Assembly: GCA_002007465.1 (NCBI GenBank)
Contig: LNAC01000035.1
Location: 6,995,695-7,059,694 of the forward strand
Direction: 5' to 3'
Origin: Ailurus styani
Taxonomy: Eukaryota > Chordata > Mammalia > Carnivora > Ailuridae
DNA: 64,000 bases
Both the position numbers and the translations under genes were made by a program. Positions 10,613-21,375 of this stretch are shown piece by piece. The notes under the pieces were generated by a model. That model made no database searches and was not told the origin of the DNA. It saw nothing but the letters and a program-made list of their open reading frames with translations. Numbering within the stretch: the first letter of the stretch is position 1; every line of letters starts with the position of its first letter.

Positions 10613-11334
10613 TATAACCCTGGACCTCCTCTTCATTGATCTGCGAGGGTGGCCCTTATGTTAAGATTTGGAACAAGATCGTTCAGTGTCTAGGATGTTC
10701 TCTGTCATGGCAGAAGCTGGAACTCATCGAAGGGGCTTAGAGAGTGGGTTGGGGGCCTTCCTACGTCTGTTGTCCAGGCGTGCCTTCCACAGATTGCACA
10801 CTGCCCCAGCCCTCTCCCCAACTGGGCAGAGGTACCAAGATCGCCAGTGTGAGAAGGACCCGGAAGAACAGGGCAGGGATGGGCCAGGAGTGCAGGCCAG
10901 TGGGAGGAGAGGGCCAGAGACAGATACAGTCCCTCCGGGCCCACAGTAAGTGAAAACTGACAGCACCACGAACCACAGGGACCTGAATGGTTCCCCGGAT
11001 CTGGGTTTCCTGCAGCAGGGACAGTGACCAGACTCTAATATTGCCAGTGAGCATGTTCCTGTATCAAGGGACCTCCTGGACCTCCTGCCATGTGCCCGCC
11101 GTGAGACCCATTAACCCTACCATGGCGTGTACCTGTGTTGGTGCTGCTGCTATGCGCCTGCAGAGGCCACCCAGAAAAATAATCAAACAGCTCTTTAAGT
11201 GATGCTTCCTGCAGGGTTTCCATGGCAACGCTTTATGAAACAGTGATGGGAACTTTGGTGGGCTTGCCCCCTCCTCTTTCCCTGACTGGCACAGCCATCC
11301 TTGCTCCAACAGGCTGTGCTTTATCTCAACATCA
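10613..11334. other. Unique stretch, no gene seen
   Basis: Several overlapping frames of 60-97 aa occur on both strands with no family resemblance. No repeat is recognised. Confidence 0.45.
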
Positions 11335-11480
11335 GCCCCTCCTGGCTGTGGGACCTTGGACTTATTAGTTACCCTCCCTCTGCCTCAGTTGGCTCATTCG
11401 TAAAATGGGGATGATAACAGTATCTATCTCACAGGATTGTTCTGAGAATTAAATGAGTTGGTGTGTGTAAAGCCTGTCTT
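11335..11480 (+). mobile_element. MIR SINE, sense
   Basis: 'GCTGTGGGACCTTGGACTTA', 'CCTCTGCCTCAGTTGGCTCA', 'GTAAAATGGGGATGATAACA' and 'AATTAAATGAGTTGGTGTGT' give a clear MIR core and 3' part. Confidence 0.87.
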
Positions 11481-11499
11481 ACATGGCTGCTACAGGAAG

Positions 11500-12034
11500 C
11501 AGAGCTCTGAGATGGCCCCCAGGGGTCCTGCCCCTTGGCCCCACCCCTAGAACCCCCTCCCCTTGGGTGTGGGTGGGACCCATGAATATCATGAGGTATT
11601 AGATGTTTGGCAAAGGTGAATAAACTTTTTGCAGATGTAATTAAAGCCAAATCAGTTGACTAGGAGTTAATCAAAAAGGAAACTATTCTGGGTGGTGGGC
11701 CTGATCAAATCAGGTGAGCCCGAGGGTTTGGCGGTCAGAGACCTGAAGCAGCAGATTCTTCTGCCGACTTTAAAGAAGCAAGCAGCATTGGTTCTACAGC
11801 TGCAAGGAAATGAATTCTTCCAGTAGTCACATGAGTTGGAGAGAGGACCCCAAGCCTCTGGTAAGATCCCCGTCTCAGCTGACACTTGATTATAGCTTTG
11901 TGTGACCCTGAATTGAGAACCCAGCTAAGACATGCCTAGGGCTTCTGACCCAAGGAAACTGTGAGATAATGAATGTGTTTTAAGCCACTGTGTTTGTGAC
12001 ATTTTGTTACGCAGCACTAAGAAGCTGATACAGT
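11500..12034 (+). mobile_element. Old LTR (MaLR/MLT1-like), sense
   Basis: 'TTTGCAGATGTAATTAAAGC' at about 11630, 'GCAAGGAAATGAATTCTTCC' at about 11803, 'AAACTGTGAGATAATGAATG' at about 11957, and a 3' end running 'TTTTAAGCCACTGTGTTTGT' to 'GAAGCTGATACAG' fit a solitary LTR of the ERVL-MaLR kind. Family rank is tentative. No viral coding sequence is present. Confidence 0.65.
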
Positions 12035-12477
12035 TAACAGTGGACGTTCATGATTGCTGGTGTGACACCGCCCCACCCATGCAGCTCCCCCTACCCCCCT
12101 CCGCCCCATGCCCTGCTGTAACTGCCTGCTTCTCCTGGCCGCCCTGGCCATCCTGTGACCTTCCCACTCAGATGTGCAAAGTGAGCCAGCGTTCAACTGT
12201 CAGGGTGACCTGGACTTCGACAAGGGATCCGATAACACGCACTTCCCTTTCTGTCACAATGAGATGATGTCTGGAAATAGTGTCCTGTTGTTCTGGATGG
12301 AAAAGAAAAGCACCTGTTTGAAGGCTATAGATATTTTTCTTTGTTTGTCCTGAGCCTGGTCAGAAAATGCAAAAAAGCAGATGTGTGGTGACAGTGTGCC
12401 ACCACTGGCTTCATGTCCAGCACGAGAGGACACAAAAGCCTGAAACACCGAGGAGGCGGGAGCACGCACCTCACCCT
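12035..12477. other. Unassigned stretch
   Basis: No gene or repeat recognised after the LTR end. Confidence 0.4.
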
Positions 12478-12545
12478 TGCTCACTGGCCAGCACAGTGCT
12501 GCGCATGGAGGAGGCGCTCAGGGTTACCTGTTCAATCAAACATGA
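12478..12545 (+). mobile_element. L2 3' tail fragment, sense
   Basis: 'CCAGCACAGTGCTGCGCATG' followed by 'AGGCGCTCAGGGTTACCTGT' resembles the L2 terminal block, in which a 'cagtgcctggcacatagt' word precedes 'aggtgctcaataaat'. Confidence 0.45.
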
Positions 12546-12569
12546 GCCATTGTCCTCCGTTCCTACCAA

Positions 12570-13115
12570 ATGCAGAATAAAACCCGCAGCCTCCAAGACG
12601 AGCCTGCATGTTTCCCTCCCTGCCCCTCTCTGTTCTCCCGCCCTACCTCTAGGTGACCAACTTAGTCCCACTTTGCCTGGGATGTTTCCACATTTAATAC
12701 GGAAAGTCCCACGTCCCAGGAGACCCCGCAGGCAGGCTGCAGCGGCACAGTTAGTCCCCTGCCCCTTCTTTTCTGCTGTGTCCCCGACTCTGGCCACACG
12801 GGCTGTGGCGCAGCTCTTCACACATGCCAAGATGACAGCCACGGAGGAAGACATCATTTGCATCACTCAGGGGTCTGCTCAAGAGTCAGGTCCTTGGAGA
12901 AGCCCTTCTGGACTCTGCCCTGTCCAAGATAACCCGGCTCTCTGCTCTCTTCGCCGGCCCACCTCTTGTCTCTGTACACCACTTACCCCAATCTGAAATG
13001 AGACTGTTTACTTGTTGATTTGTCACCACGCTAGAAGTCACCTCCACAAGGGTAGCGACCACCTTGTTCACTGCTGGATCCCAACGCCAAGGACACAGGT
13101 CGACAGAATAAATGA
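12570..13115 (+). mobile_element. L2 LINE 3' region, sense, interrupted
   Basis: L2 words include 'TGGCGCAGCTCTTCACACAT', 'CTTGGAGAAGCCCTTCTGGA' at about 12892, 'CACCACTTACCCCAATCTGA', and 'ACAAGGGTAGCGACCACCTT' at about 13049 just before the diverged tail. A GC-richer block at about 12651-12765 does not fit L2. Confidence 0.75.
12651..12765. mobile_element. Possible small DNA-transposon insertion in L2
   Basis: This block interrupts the L2. It starts 'GTGACCAACTTAGTCCCACT' and ends 'GGCACAGTTAGTCCCC', so its ends are loosely related inverted words, with 'GAAAGTCCCACGTCCCAGG' in the middle. This resembles a known type of small hAT-like element, but I cannot name it. Confidence 0.35.
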
Positions 13116-13514
13116 AGCCTAATCTACCTGGACTTTTAGTCCCCCTGGGACAATAGCCCTCTGGATCCCAGGACTAGGAGCTGCTCAGTCCCTTCTGCTG
13201 TCCCTGGGATGCCCGGCGCTGTGCTGTCCTACCCACTGCCCTCTACCCAAAGCCCCTTCTTTCTGCTGAGGTCGGCCTCCTGGGGATCCCCAGACGATGA
13301 ACCCCCAGGATGGGTCTCGACCCCACCTCCATCTCCTCTGTTTTGAACCTCTCTTTCCTTTGTTGGATTTCAGAAATCTCACATCTGTTCTGCCTCTGGC
13401 ATACCGCACTCAATTATTCAACACACAAAGTCCACAGGAGCTGGATTCACTCACAAAGACATTATAAGACCACTGACTTGGAACCTCGGTGCTCTCTGGC
13501 AGCCGGCTTTCCCT
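13116..13514. other. Unassigned stretch
   Basis: No recognised gene or repeat. Confidence 0.4.
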
Positions 13515-13690
13515 AATTATTCATTAATTTATTTTATAACTCTATGGATCAGCCTGTGCCAGGCATCGGGGACAACAGGGGCATGGATCAGACTCAGCCC
13601 TTGCCTTCAAGGGTCTCGTGGCCTTGTGGGGAGACAAATGTGTAAGCACATAATCACAGAGATATGATGGGGGTGCTGGAGCATGGGGGC
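13515..13690 (-). mobile_element. L2 3' end, antisense
   Basis: 'TATTCATTAATTTATTTTAT', 'GCCTGTGCCAGGCATCGGGG', 'CTTGCCTTCAAGGGTCTCGT' and 'GACAAATGTGTAAGCACATA' are the L2 3' end read from the other strand. Confidence 0.8.
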
Positions 13691-13713
13691 AGGGGGGCGG
13701 GGGTGCCCTGGGG
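13685..13713 (+). other. Predicted G-quadruplex tract
   Basis: Runs of five, six, five and four G are separated by two, one and six bases. A further five-G run lies just upstream at 13669-13673. Folding is inferred from the pattern. Confidence 0.6.
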
Positions 13714-13754
13714 CCATGATCATTTCCTGTGGACACAGAAACCCTCATTTGCCA

Positions 13755-13880
13755 GCATTTCAGAGCTCATCTGAAAAATGGGAGTTACAAAGTGTCAAGA
13801 GTGTTGAGATGATTAAATAAGAGATCATGCAAAGCACCTACCAACCATCCTGGCACATAGTAAATGCTCAGTGAACGGCA
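13755..13880 (+). mobile_element. MIR SINE 3' half, sense
   Basis: 'AGCTCATCTGAAAAATGGGA', 'GTGTTGAGATGATTAAATAA' and 'CCTGGCACATAGTAAATGCT' followed by CAGTGAA are the MIR core and tail. Confidence 0.85.
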
Positions 13881-14344
13881 TGGCAGCAGCCTCGGCTGGC
13901 TGCAACAGAAATCACCCTGGCAAATTCATGCAGCTTGGCTTAGAGACAGAGTGTGCAGGCTCCTTGGCTCTGGAGTTCTGACTGCAGGGCCCACGTGGCT
14001 CACTCTCCCTCTGACGTCACCCTCACAAGCTCCCTTCTCTCTTCATGGCCTCATCCACCTGACAGGGAGCAGCTCAGCCTGGACACAGTCCCCGGAGGAA
14101 GAGCAGGCTCTGTAGGAAGACAGCATTGCTATCTGCAGGGGCAGGGGGGAGCTTGGTCTTTTGCCCCGAAAGGGTGGGGCAAGAGGCACATATAGATTTC
14201 ATTTGGAGAAACCCTGTGCAGGGTTTCCACAAGCACACCTGCTCTGTGGGAACCAGCCGCCTCCAAGCAAGAACCATTGGGTTAGCTGGGTTTTCATAGG
14301 GGATTTTAAGCAGGATGCATTTGCCAAACATCTGATTTACAAAC
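13881..14344. other. Unassigned stretch
   Basis: No gene, RNA or confident repeat. Confidence 0.4.
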
Positions 14345-14880
14345 AACCCTGCAGGAATAGATTTATTACCTCTTCTCTGTTCAAATGCTCCAACGGCTTC
14401 CCCTCTCACTCAGAGTGATGGTCTGCAAGGCACCACACAGAGGATGCCTTCTCTGCCCTCTTCTCTACCAGTCTCTCTCCACTCATTCCTCCTGCCTCAG
14501 GCCCTTTGCACACGCATTTCCCTCTGCCTGGTATCATCTTGCTCCAAAAGATCATCAAAGTTTACTCCCTCACCTCTTTCAGGTGTTTCCTCAAATGTCA
14601 GCTTCGCAGTGACATCATTCCTGCCCACCCTCTTTAAAACCACAAGCCCCACCCCTAGCCCCGCCACTGCCAATCCCTATCCCCAGCTTTTGTTCTCTCT
14701 GTACCATTCATAAGCATCTAACATACTCTATCGTCATTAATTATGCTGTTTATGTTGTCTAGAAGGTAAGCTCTGCGGGAAAGGGGTTTCTTTTTGTTTC
14801 ATTCCTTTTTATCCCTAAGAGCCGAGAGCAGGGCCTGGCCCATGCGGGCCCTCCAGAGAAGTGCACTGAATGAGTAAGTG
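14345..14880 (+). mobile_element. L2 LINE 3' region, sense
   Basis: 'AATGCTCCAACGGCTTCCCC' at about 14385, 'CTCAGGCCCTTTGCACACGC' at about 14496, 'CTCTGCCTGGTATCATCTTG', 'GGTGTTTCCTCAAATGTCAG' at about 14582, 'GTCTAGAAGGTAAGCTCTGC' at about 14757 and 'GCACTGAATGAGTAAGTG' at the end match L2 in order. Confidence 0.9.
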
Positions 14881-14989
14881 TAGCAAGGAATGAAGAGCAG
14901 GTGTCCCCCTTCTGCCCCCCCACCCTGGAAAGCACAGACTACTGCCAAAGACTTGAGAGCCTAAGTCTTTCCTTCTTCTGCCTTCCTTT

Positions 14990-15450
14990 CATGGCTCCTA
15001 GAGTGGTCTCTTAAGCATATTTCCGACCTTATCACTCTCCTTAAGGCCCCTTATTGAGCCCCTTCCCCATTGCCTATGCCATCTCCAAGCCTTCCCAGCA
15101 GGGAGAACCATGCCTGGAGAAGAGTAGTGTCAGCACTTGCTGGTCTTCTCCCTCATCTTCAGGGGGACCTTCAGGAAAAAGGAAGATAAAGATCAAGCTC
15201 CTGTGGCCTCTATCCAGGAGCATGTGGGTGCTCTGTGCCTTACACCCCGAGCTGCGCTGTGGTCAACAGACCACCACGATGCTCCTGCTTGGAATCTGTC
15301 CTCTCCATCCTCTGCACCTTTGACACTGCCTGGACCACGCTCTCTTGCCTCCTCCACCCTCCCTGCCCGGAAAACTGCTCAGCCTTCAAAACACTGTTAC
15401 CTTTTGCTTGACTCAGCGGTCACCTGTCTGAGGTGCTTCCCCTGAGTGGG
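14990..15450 (+). mobile_element. Diverged second L2 copy, sense
   Basis: A 'ccgaccttatcactctcctt' block followed by 'AAGGCCCCTTATTGAGCCCC' at about 15042, then 'CTCAGCCTTCAAAACACTGT' and 'GAGGTGCTTCCCCTGAG' near 15430, follow L2 order with strong divergence. The middle (15110-15250) is not clearly L2. Confidence 0.5.
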
Positions 15451-15544
15451 GCCCAGGATGGGGTTGGCAGCCCTGCTCTGAGCACCTCCCTCTAGGAACA
15501 CCTGCCATCTCTCTGCTCACCTGTCTCCCCACTGCATCGGTGCC

Positions 15545-15640
15545 TCTGCACCTTGGCAGCCCATTGCAATCCCTGGGGAGCTTTAACAATTGCAGGGTCT
15601 AGGTCCTATGCCCAATGACTGATTTATTTGTTCCGAGACA
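15545..15640 (+). mobile_element. MER5-like hAT-Charlie fragment
   Basis: 'CAATCCCTGGGGAGCTTTAA' followed by 'CAATTGCAGGGTCTAGGTCC' resembles the middle of MER5A, a short non-autonomous hAT-Charlie element. Only part is present. Confidence 0.45.
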
Positions 15641-15664
15641 GGTTTGAGCATGGGTTTTTTGTGT

Positions 15665-16360
15665 GCATTCTGTCTTTTTTTTATATATATAAAGTTTTGT
15701 TGAGGTATAACAGACACACAAGAAGCCACACATATTGAAGGTGCTCACTTGGACTGAGTTGAACCTACTCCTCCTAAGTCACCCCCACAACCAGGATTAC
15801 AAAGGTTCTAATGACTTCTGAGAATTTCCTGGATTACCCGCCTTGATCTCTCACCCCACCTCTCCCTTTCCTCCCTGCCCCGGGGCAACCACAGCTCTGC
15901 CATCCTTGACTCTAGAGCAGTTTACAGCTTCCAGAATTTTATATAATTGGACTCCTATAGAAAATGGTCTTTTTTGGTTGGCTTCTTTCACCCAGGACAA
16001 TTCATTCGAGATCCATCCATGTCGTGTATCTCGTAGTAGCTCCTTGTTTATTGCTGAGTAGTATTCCACGAGAGAGATCTAGTAAAGCTTGTTTATCCAT
16101 TCACCCGTTGGTGGGCAATTTGGATTATTTCCAGTTCTTGGTTCTTCCAAGTAAAGCTGGCTAAGCCTTTGGGTAAAAACCTTTACATGAACATAGGCTT
16201 TTTCTTTTTCTTGTCAGCTGGCAGGGGAACAACTGGGGCCTATGAAGGGGCTGTGTTTAACTTTTTAAGAGACCGTCAAACTTTCTCGCCAAGGTCGTGG
16301 TACCGCTGTGTATGCCCAGCCACAGTGCGGGAGAGTTACGGGGAGTGCTAGGGTTTCAAA
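15665..16360 (-). mobile_element. Ancient L1 3' region, antisense
   Basis: Reverse complement of an old L1M 3' end: 'AGTTTTGTTGAGGTATAACA' at about 15691, 'AGAATTTTATATAATTGGAC' at about 15932, 'TTGGCTTCTTTCACCCAGGA' at about 15977, 'TATTGCTGAGTAGTATTCCA' at about 16049, and 'TTTAACTTTTTAAGAGACCG' at about 16256. Confidence 0.88.
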
Positions 16361-16829
16361 ATCTCCCAGACGGTTTTAATCTGCACTCAGGGTTTGGAAC
16401 ACTGCTCTGAACAGATCCAAAAGATCTTTGAGTTGAAGCAGTGCTGGGTAGTGACTGAGAGAAGTCTCCGAAGCAAGATTGCCTGGGTTTAATTACATCT
16501 GCCCTCTGGAAATGACTGCTGGAAACGAGTAACTGGTGGAAGGCAATGACAAAGGTTCTAGAATCCTCAGGGTTCATGCATTCCAGGCTCCTGATGCCGT
16601 TTGAGATCATTCCAGGACTCCCCCCACCCCCATCAAGACTTCTGCTTTTCTTTTGTATTCCGAGGATAGGGACCTCAATCCTTTCTCTGGCCCTGTCCAG
16701 GAGGATGGGTGCACGGCTCCCTCCCCTCATCTGAAGCCCCTTCCTGGACCCTAGAGGCCACCTAGTGAGAGCAGGGGTTTCTGGCCTCAGGTGGGGGCTG
16801 GGCTGTGGGGTACGACGCTGGGAGTTCAG
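16361..16829. other. Mostly unassigned; weak MIR-like patch
   Basis: A diverged MIR-like 5' part may lie at 16435-16530 ('AAGATTGCCTGGGTTTAATT'). The 182-aa minus-strand frame spanning the area has no family features and overlaps repeats, so it is judged spurious. Confidence 0.4.
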
Positions 16830-17055
16830 GTTGTGGCCCGACGTACTTCCAGGTTTACATCCTCGTTCTGTCCCTAAGTACCTGGGTGGCCGTGGACGGG
16901 ACATGAGCTCTCGCTGTGATCAGCTTCACCAGTTATAAAATGGCAATCATAACACGTCCCTCACAGGACTGGGCAAGACTCAGTGGGAACTGGCGGGTTA
17001 GGCATTCAGCACTGTGACCAAGTGGCACACGGGAAACACTCAGGAAAGGTTCATT
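16830..17055 (+). mobile_element. MIR SINE, sense
   Basis: 'GGTTTACATCCTCGTTCTGT' at about 16852, 'CACCAGTTATAAAATGGCAA' at about 16927, 'ACGTCCCTCACAGGACTGGG' and the diverged tail to about 17050 follow MIR order. Confidence 0.7.
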
Positions 17056-17624
17056 CTCATCCTCTCCACCCCCCAGAGACAGAGACGGGGGCTGTGGCAC
17101 CTATAACAGCTCCGGCCCGCGCACACACCTCTACCCGGCATGCTTCCCCGGAGTGGACCTCACGCAGCCTGAATGGAGGCCGATCTGGGATGGAGTCAGA
17201 ATTCTTCTCACCCCTCATTCCCTTCCCCTGAGCCGTGGGGCTAAGGGCCCCCACTCCCTGCCTCCTGCTTCCCGCAGAAGGTTTCTTGGGCCGAGGCCTG
17301 CCTGATAAAGAGCTCTGGCTTATGGTGCTGTGTCCTCCCTGATTTGTGAGGTCCCATCAGAGCCTGTCACCCCTGGCTTTATCGCCTTCTGGCTTTGAAA
17401 TGATGCCAGAGGACGAAGGCCTCCCATACTTTGTGCCATAAATGCACGGTCTTCAGGAGTTGGTCGAGGGTGCTGGTAAAGCCTGCACCTCTGCCCAAGC
17501 CGATACTGGGGCCATCAGAACATGCTGAGAAACTGCGGTCTGTGCCCTCGGAGGTTCTCATTTAATGTTACGCCAACATTGAACAAGCAGGCACACCAAA
17601 TCCCCAAAAATACTTCCTGTTCAC
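17056..17624. other. Unassigned stretch
   Basis: No gene or repeat recognised. Confidence 0.4.
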
Positions 17625-17800
17625 CCATTTGTTATGTGCGGCCTGGAGCAGCTGTATAATCTGCAGGACCCAATGCAGACGGAAAAGGCATGACCCCTTG
17701 TTCAAAAATGGTTCACAAGTTCAAGACAGCAGCAGTGCATGAAGTCATACACGGGGCCCTTGGCACCTGCGTGACTGCCGAGACCACATGTCCCAGAAGC
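17625..17800 (+). mobile_element. Unnamed interspersed repeat, copy 1
   Basis: 'GCAGCTGTATAATCTGCAGG', 'ACCCAATGCAGACGGAAAAG' and 'CCCCTTGTTCAAAAATGG' share order and wording with the segment at 50530-50935. They also fit a mammalian repeat I remember but cannot name, probably a non-autonomous DNA transposon. Confidence 0.5.
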
Positions 17801-17879
17801 TGGTCCTGAATGCAAGAAGCTACATAAAGGGCACGTCCTCTCCATAAGCCTCGGAATGACAGAAGGTCAGGCCAGGGGG

Positions 17880-18060
17880 CAGGGAGGACAGCCCTCGCTT
17901 TCAGGAGTTCACAGTCCAATCATGGATGCACAAGAGGAAAGAAGTTGGCGGGTAAGTACAGTACAGACTAAGAGGTCTAGCGGCCAAGGCATGATGGGGA
18001 AAGGTGTGGACTTCTTGGAAGGAGCTGTCCTGCTGTGCAGAGGCAAGGGGGAGGTCGGAA
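17880..18060 (-). mobile_element. L2 fragment, antisense
   Basis: 'GAGGACAGCCCTCGCTTTCA' followed by 'GGAGTTCACAGTCCAATCAT' is the antisense version of the L2 block that precedes the tail. Divergence is high. Confidence 0.5.
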
Positions 18061-19345
18061 TGGCTTCCAGAATAAATGATGCAAGATCTGAATTTTGTAG
18101 GAGAGGAAACCTACAAGGCTCCTTGAACTCCCAGGGAGCACAATGGCCCGTGGAGCCTCTGATCTGGAATCCAGGTTCCAGCCAGCCCATTTGCGGTGAA
18201 TTGCAACGGAAGCTGGCGGTGCTAGGCCAATGGCTAGGTCTTGCCTGCACATTCCCTAACCGCGGCTGTGGACACTTTCCACCCTGAGGGCTCCACATCC
18301 TTCCAGGCCCAGGCCACATAAAGTGAACCTTTGGCCCAGGCTGCAATTCCTATTCCGGCTGAGGCTGAGACACGGGCTGCAGAAGCTGGAGGCTGGCCCA
18401 CGAGGGAGATGCTGGGTAGCACAGGAAAGCTCACTGAACCCTCCGGTTCTGTGGGCTTCTGTACCAACTCCTCCGAAGTGATGAAAATCTTTATTTTATT
18501 GTGAAAAGTCCTCTCCCAAAATAGAACCAACTGCCCAGGGTGGTAGTGGAAATGCAAAGTGAGGGAGGGAGGCCACAGAAGCTGTGGGTGCATTCGGGAG
18601 CGGGTGTTGAAGTGGATGGGGGCTCTGCTCCGTGAGTGTTTGGAAACAAGAGAACGATGATGTATGAAATCATTTCAGCAAGTGCTTCAGCCAGGGCAAA
18701 AATTGCTCATTGAGTGGGAACGAATCCTTTGGTGACAGCTACACAAGGCGGCTGACTGTGTTGTGACAATGTGCCCGGGGAACCCACGACTGTCCCTGGA
18801 AATGCACTTGGAATGCAGCTGGGAGCCGATAAACATTTCCATAAAGCGCCAGGTGGTGGAGGCAGGAGCGTGACTGCTGCACTGACCTTTAAGCACAAGG
18901 AAAGGCTTAAACGTTTGGCAAAGTGTTCTCCCTCGCTGAGGGAGAAGTTAACAGGGTGCGGCATTGGTATTCATCCTGCTCCCATCCAGGCTTAGAGGCT
19001 TTCCTTCAACTCCGCGGCAATGTTGGTAGGCTAATGATGTGAGGCGACAGAGAAGGGGGTTCATTTAGCGGGGAACTGATTTTCATATTTGATAAATGGC
19101 TTTGGTCTTACACTTATGGAATCATTAAAGGTCTGAAGAGGTCACCAAAATATTTTTTTTCAAGTACACACTTTACTGATTTTTTAATAGGAGAAATATT
19201 CTATGAAGATATTCGAGGATTTGAGAATGTCAAGTTCTCAGAATATTCCCTCCTTGGGATTTCAAGGATCTCCACATACAATACACACCCTCACCCCAGT
19301 GTGAACATGCACAGGCATACTCTTGCTTAATTACCCGGCCCACCT
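18061..19345. other. Unique segment, candidate conserved non-coding DNA
   Basis: No repeat signature over about 1.3 kb. AT-rich, motif-dense text lies at about 18470-18730 and 18820-19160, for example 'GCACTGACCTTTAAGCACAA' with a nuclear-receptor half-site TGACCT, and 'TTTGATAAATGGCTTTGG'. Regulatory function is inference; no exon is supported. Confidence 0.35.
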
Positions 19346-19429
19346 GCACTCACAGGTGCACTCACAGGTGCAAGCACAGGTGCACTCACAGGTGCACTCA
19401 CAGATGCACTCACAGGTGCACTCACAGGT
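19346..19429. repeat. 12-bp minisatellite, seven units
   Basis: The unit GCACTCACAGGT repeats seven times head to tail; unit 3 reads GCAAGCACAGGT and unit 5 ends GAT. Because 12 is a multiple of 3, all frames stay open here, which explains the repetitive HSQV-type reading of the 135-aa plus-strand frame. Confidence 0.95.
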
Positions 19430-19985
19430 GGAGCAGGCTCCAGTGTGCACACTCCCCCTTCCCGAACACCACACAGATATTTCTACAACTTCTTTCTCCT
19501 TTTATGGCAATCCTACCTCCTCCTTTCTCTGCTCCCCAGATCAAATTCTAGCCAAAGTCCATACAAGTTACCCAGCAGGGTCTTCTAGAGGTATGCTGAG
19601 GAAAATGCAGGCAGGATCTATGACCACTTCCCCAAACCAGGTGCTCAGCAGGAAGTCAGGGCTTCCATGGTGGGCAGAAATGCCACATCGGGCCAACCCG
19701 ATGAGATCAGAGCCAACTGGTTTGGACTAATCCAAGAGAAATGCCTCTCTTAGGACAATGGGTCTCTCCTGCTGCACTTTTAGACCTTTCTAGTCTGTGA
19801 AGAAGGGCCTTGGTGGAGCAGGATAAGCCTTGAGATAGCAGAAGGGAGACTGGTTTGAAGGGTGCATCTCCTCAGGTAACAGACTCAGAAGGACATCAAG
19901 TCTTCCTTGGACAGTTTCCTGTGGGATGAAGGACCATCCCAGTTGAGGTACTCTTAGATAATAAAGCCTGGGAACTACCCACATC
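19430..19985. other. Unassigned stretch
   Basis: No gene recognised. An AATAAA hexamer at about 19960 has no identifiable transcript upstream. Confidence 0.4.
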
Positions 19986-21375
19986 TGTTATTTTTTCAAT
20001 GCTTGGCCAATTGTAGAAAGCAAGGTAAATTTAAAAAGCTTTTCATTAATGTCATAGAGTTAACATGCAGTGTTCTATGTTTCAGGTGCACAGTATGGTT
20101 ATTCAACAGTTCTATGCATTTCTTAGTGCTCATCACACTAAGTGCACTCCTTAATTCCCCTTCTCCTAGTTTACCCATCCCCCCCACCCACTTCCCCTCT
20201 GGTAACCACCAGTTTGTTCTCTATAGTGAAGAGTCTGTTTTGGGTTTGTCTCTTTTTTTCTCTGTTCATTTGTTTTGTTTCTTAAATTCCATATATTAAT
20301 GAAATCATATTTGTCTTTGTCTTTCTCTGATTGACTTCTTTTGCTTAGCATAATACTCTCTAGATCTGCCCATGTTGTTTCAAATGGCAAGGTATGATTT
20401 TGATGGCTGAATAATGTTCCATTGTGTATACATACCACATCATTTTTTATTAATTCATCTGTCAATGGACACTTAGGCTGCTTCCACAGTTTGGCTATTG
20501 TAAATAATACTGCAATAGACATAGGAGTGCATATATCTTTGTGAATTAGTGTTTTCATATTCTTTGGGTAAATACCCAGTAGTGGAATTACTAGGTCATA
20601 TAGTAGTTCTATTTTGAACTTTTGGAGAAACTTCTTCTATAGCGGCTGTACCCGTCTGCATCCCCACCAACAGTGCATGAGGGTGCCTTTTCTCTACACC
20701 CTCGCCAAAGCATGTTGTTTCTTGTGTTTTTGATTCTAGCCGTTCTGAGGTGTGAGTCAACAAGAGTGCACTGTGGTTTTGATTTGCATTTCCCTGATGA
20801 TGAGTAATGTTGAGCATCCTTTCATGTGTCTGTTGGTCATCTAGATGTCTTTGGAGAAATGTCTGTTTGTGTTTTCTTCCTAATTTTTAATTGCATTATT
20901 TGTTTTGGGGTGATTTATATAAATTCTTTATACATTTTGGATACTAACCCTTCATCAGCTATGTGATTTGCAAATATCCTCTCCCATTCAGTAGGTTGTC
21001 TTTTAGTTGATTGTTTCCTTTGCTGTGCAGAAGCTTTTTATTTTGATGTAGTCCCAATAGTTTATTTTTGCTTTTGTTTTCCTTGCCTCAGGATACATGC
21101 CTAAAAAAATGTTGCTACAACTGATGTCAGAGAGATTACTGCCTATGCTCTCTTCTAGGATTTTTATGGTTTCAGGTCTCACATTTAGCTCCTTAATTCA
21201 TTTAGAGTTTATTTTTGTGTATGGTGTAAGAAAATGGTCCAGTTTCATTCTTTAGCATGCAGCTGTCCAGTTTTCCCAACACTGTTTGTTGAAGAAACTG
21301 TCTCTCTCCGCTTGCATATTCTTGCCTCCTTTGTTAAAGATTGACTATGTAATTGTGGGTTTATTTCTAGGCTCT

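Noticed and set aside
16356..16904. 182-aa minus-strand open frame
   Set aside because: Overlaps the end of an antisense L1 and the start of a MIR; no domain seen.
18842..18865. CTCF-like site AGCGCCAGGTGGTGG
   Set aside because: Several core positions differ from the CTCF consensus; too weak to list as a feature without occupancy data.
19323..19730. HSQV-repeat protein suggested by a 135-aa frame
   Set aside because: The repetitive part is just the 12-bp minisatellite, whose length keeps every frame open.
19955..19970. Polyadenylation signal AATAAA
   Set aside because: The hexamer is common by chance, and no exon or GU-rich downstream context linked to a transcript is visible.
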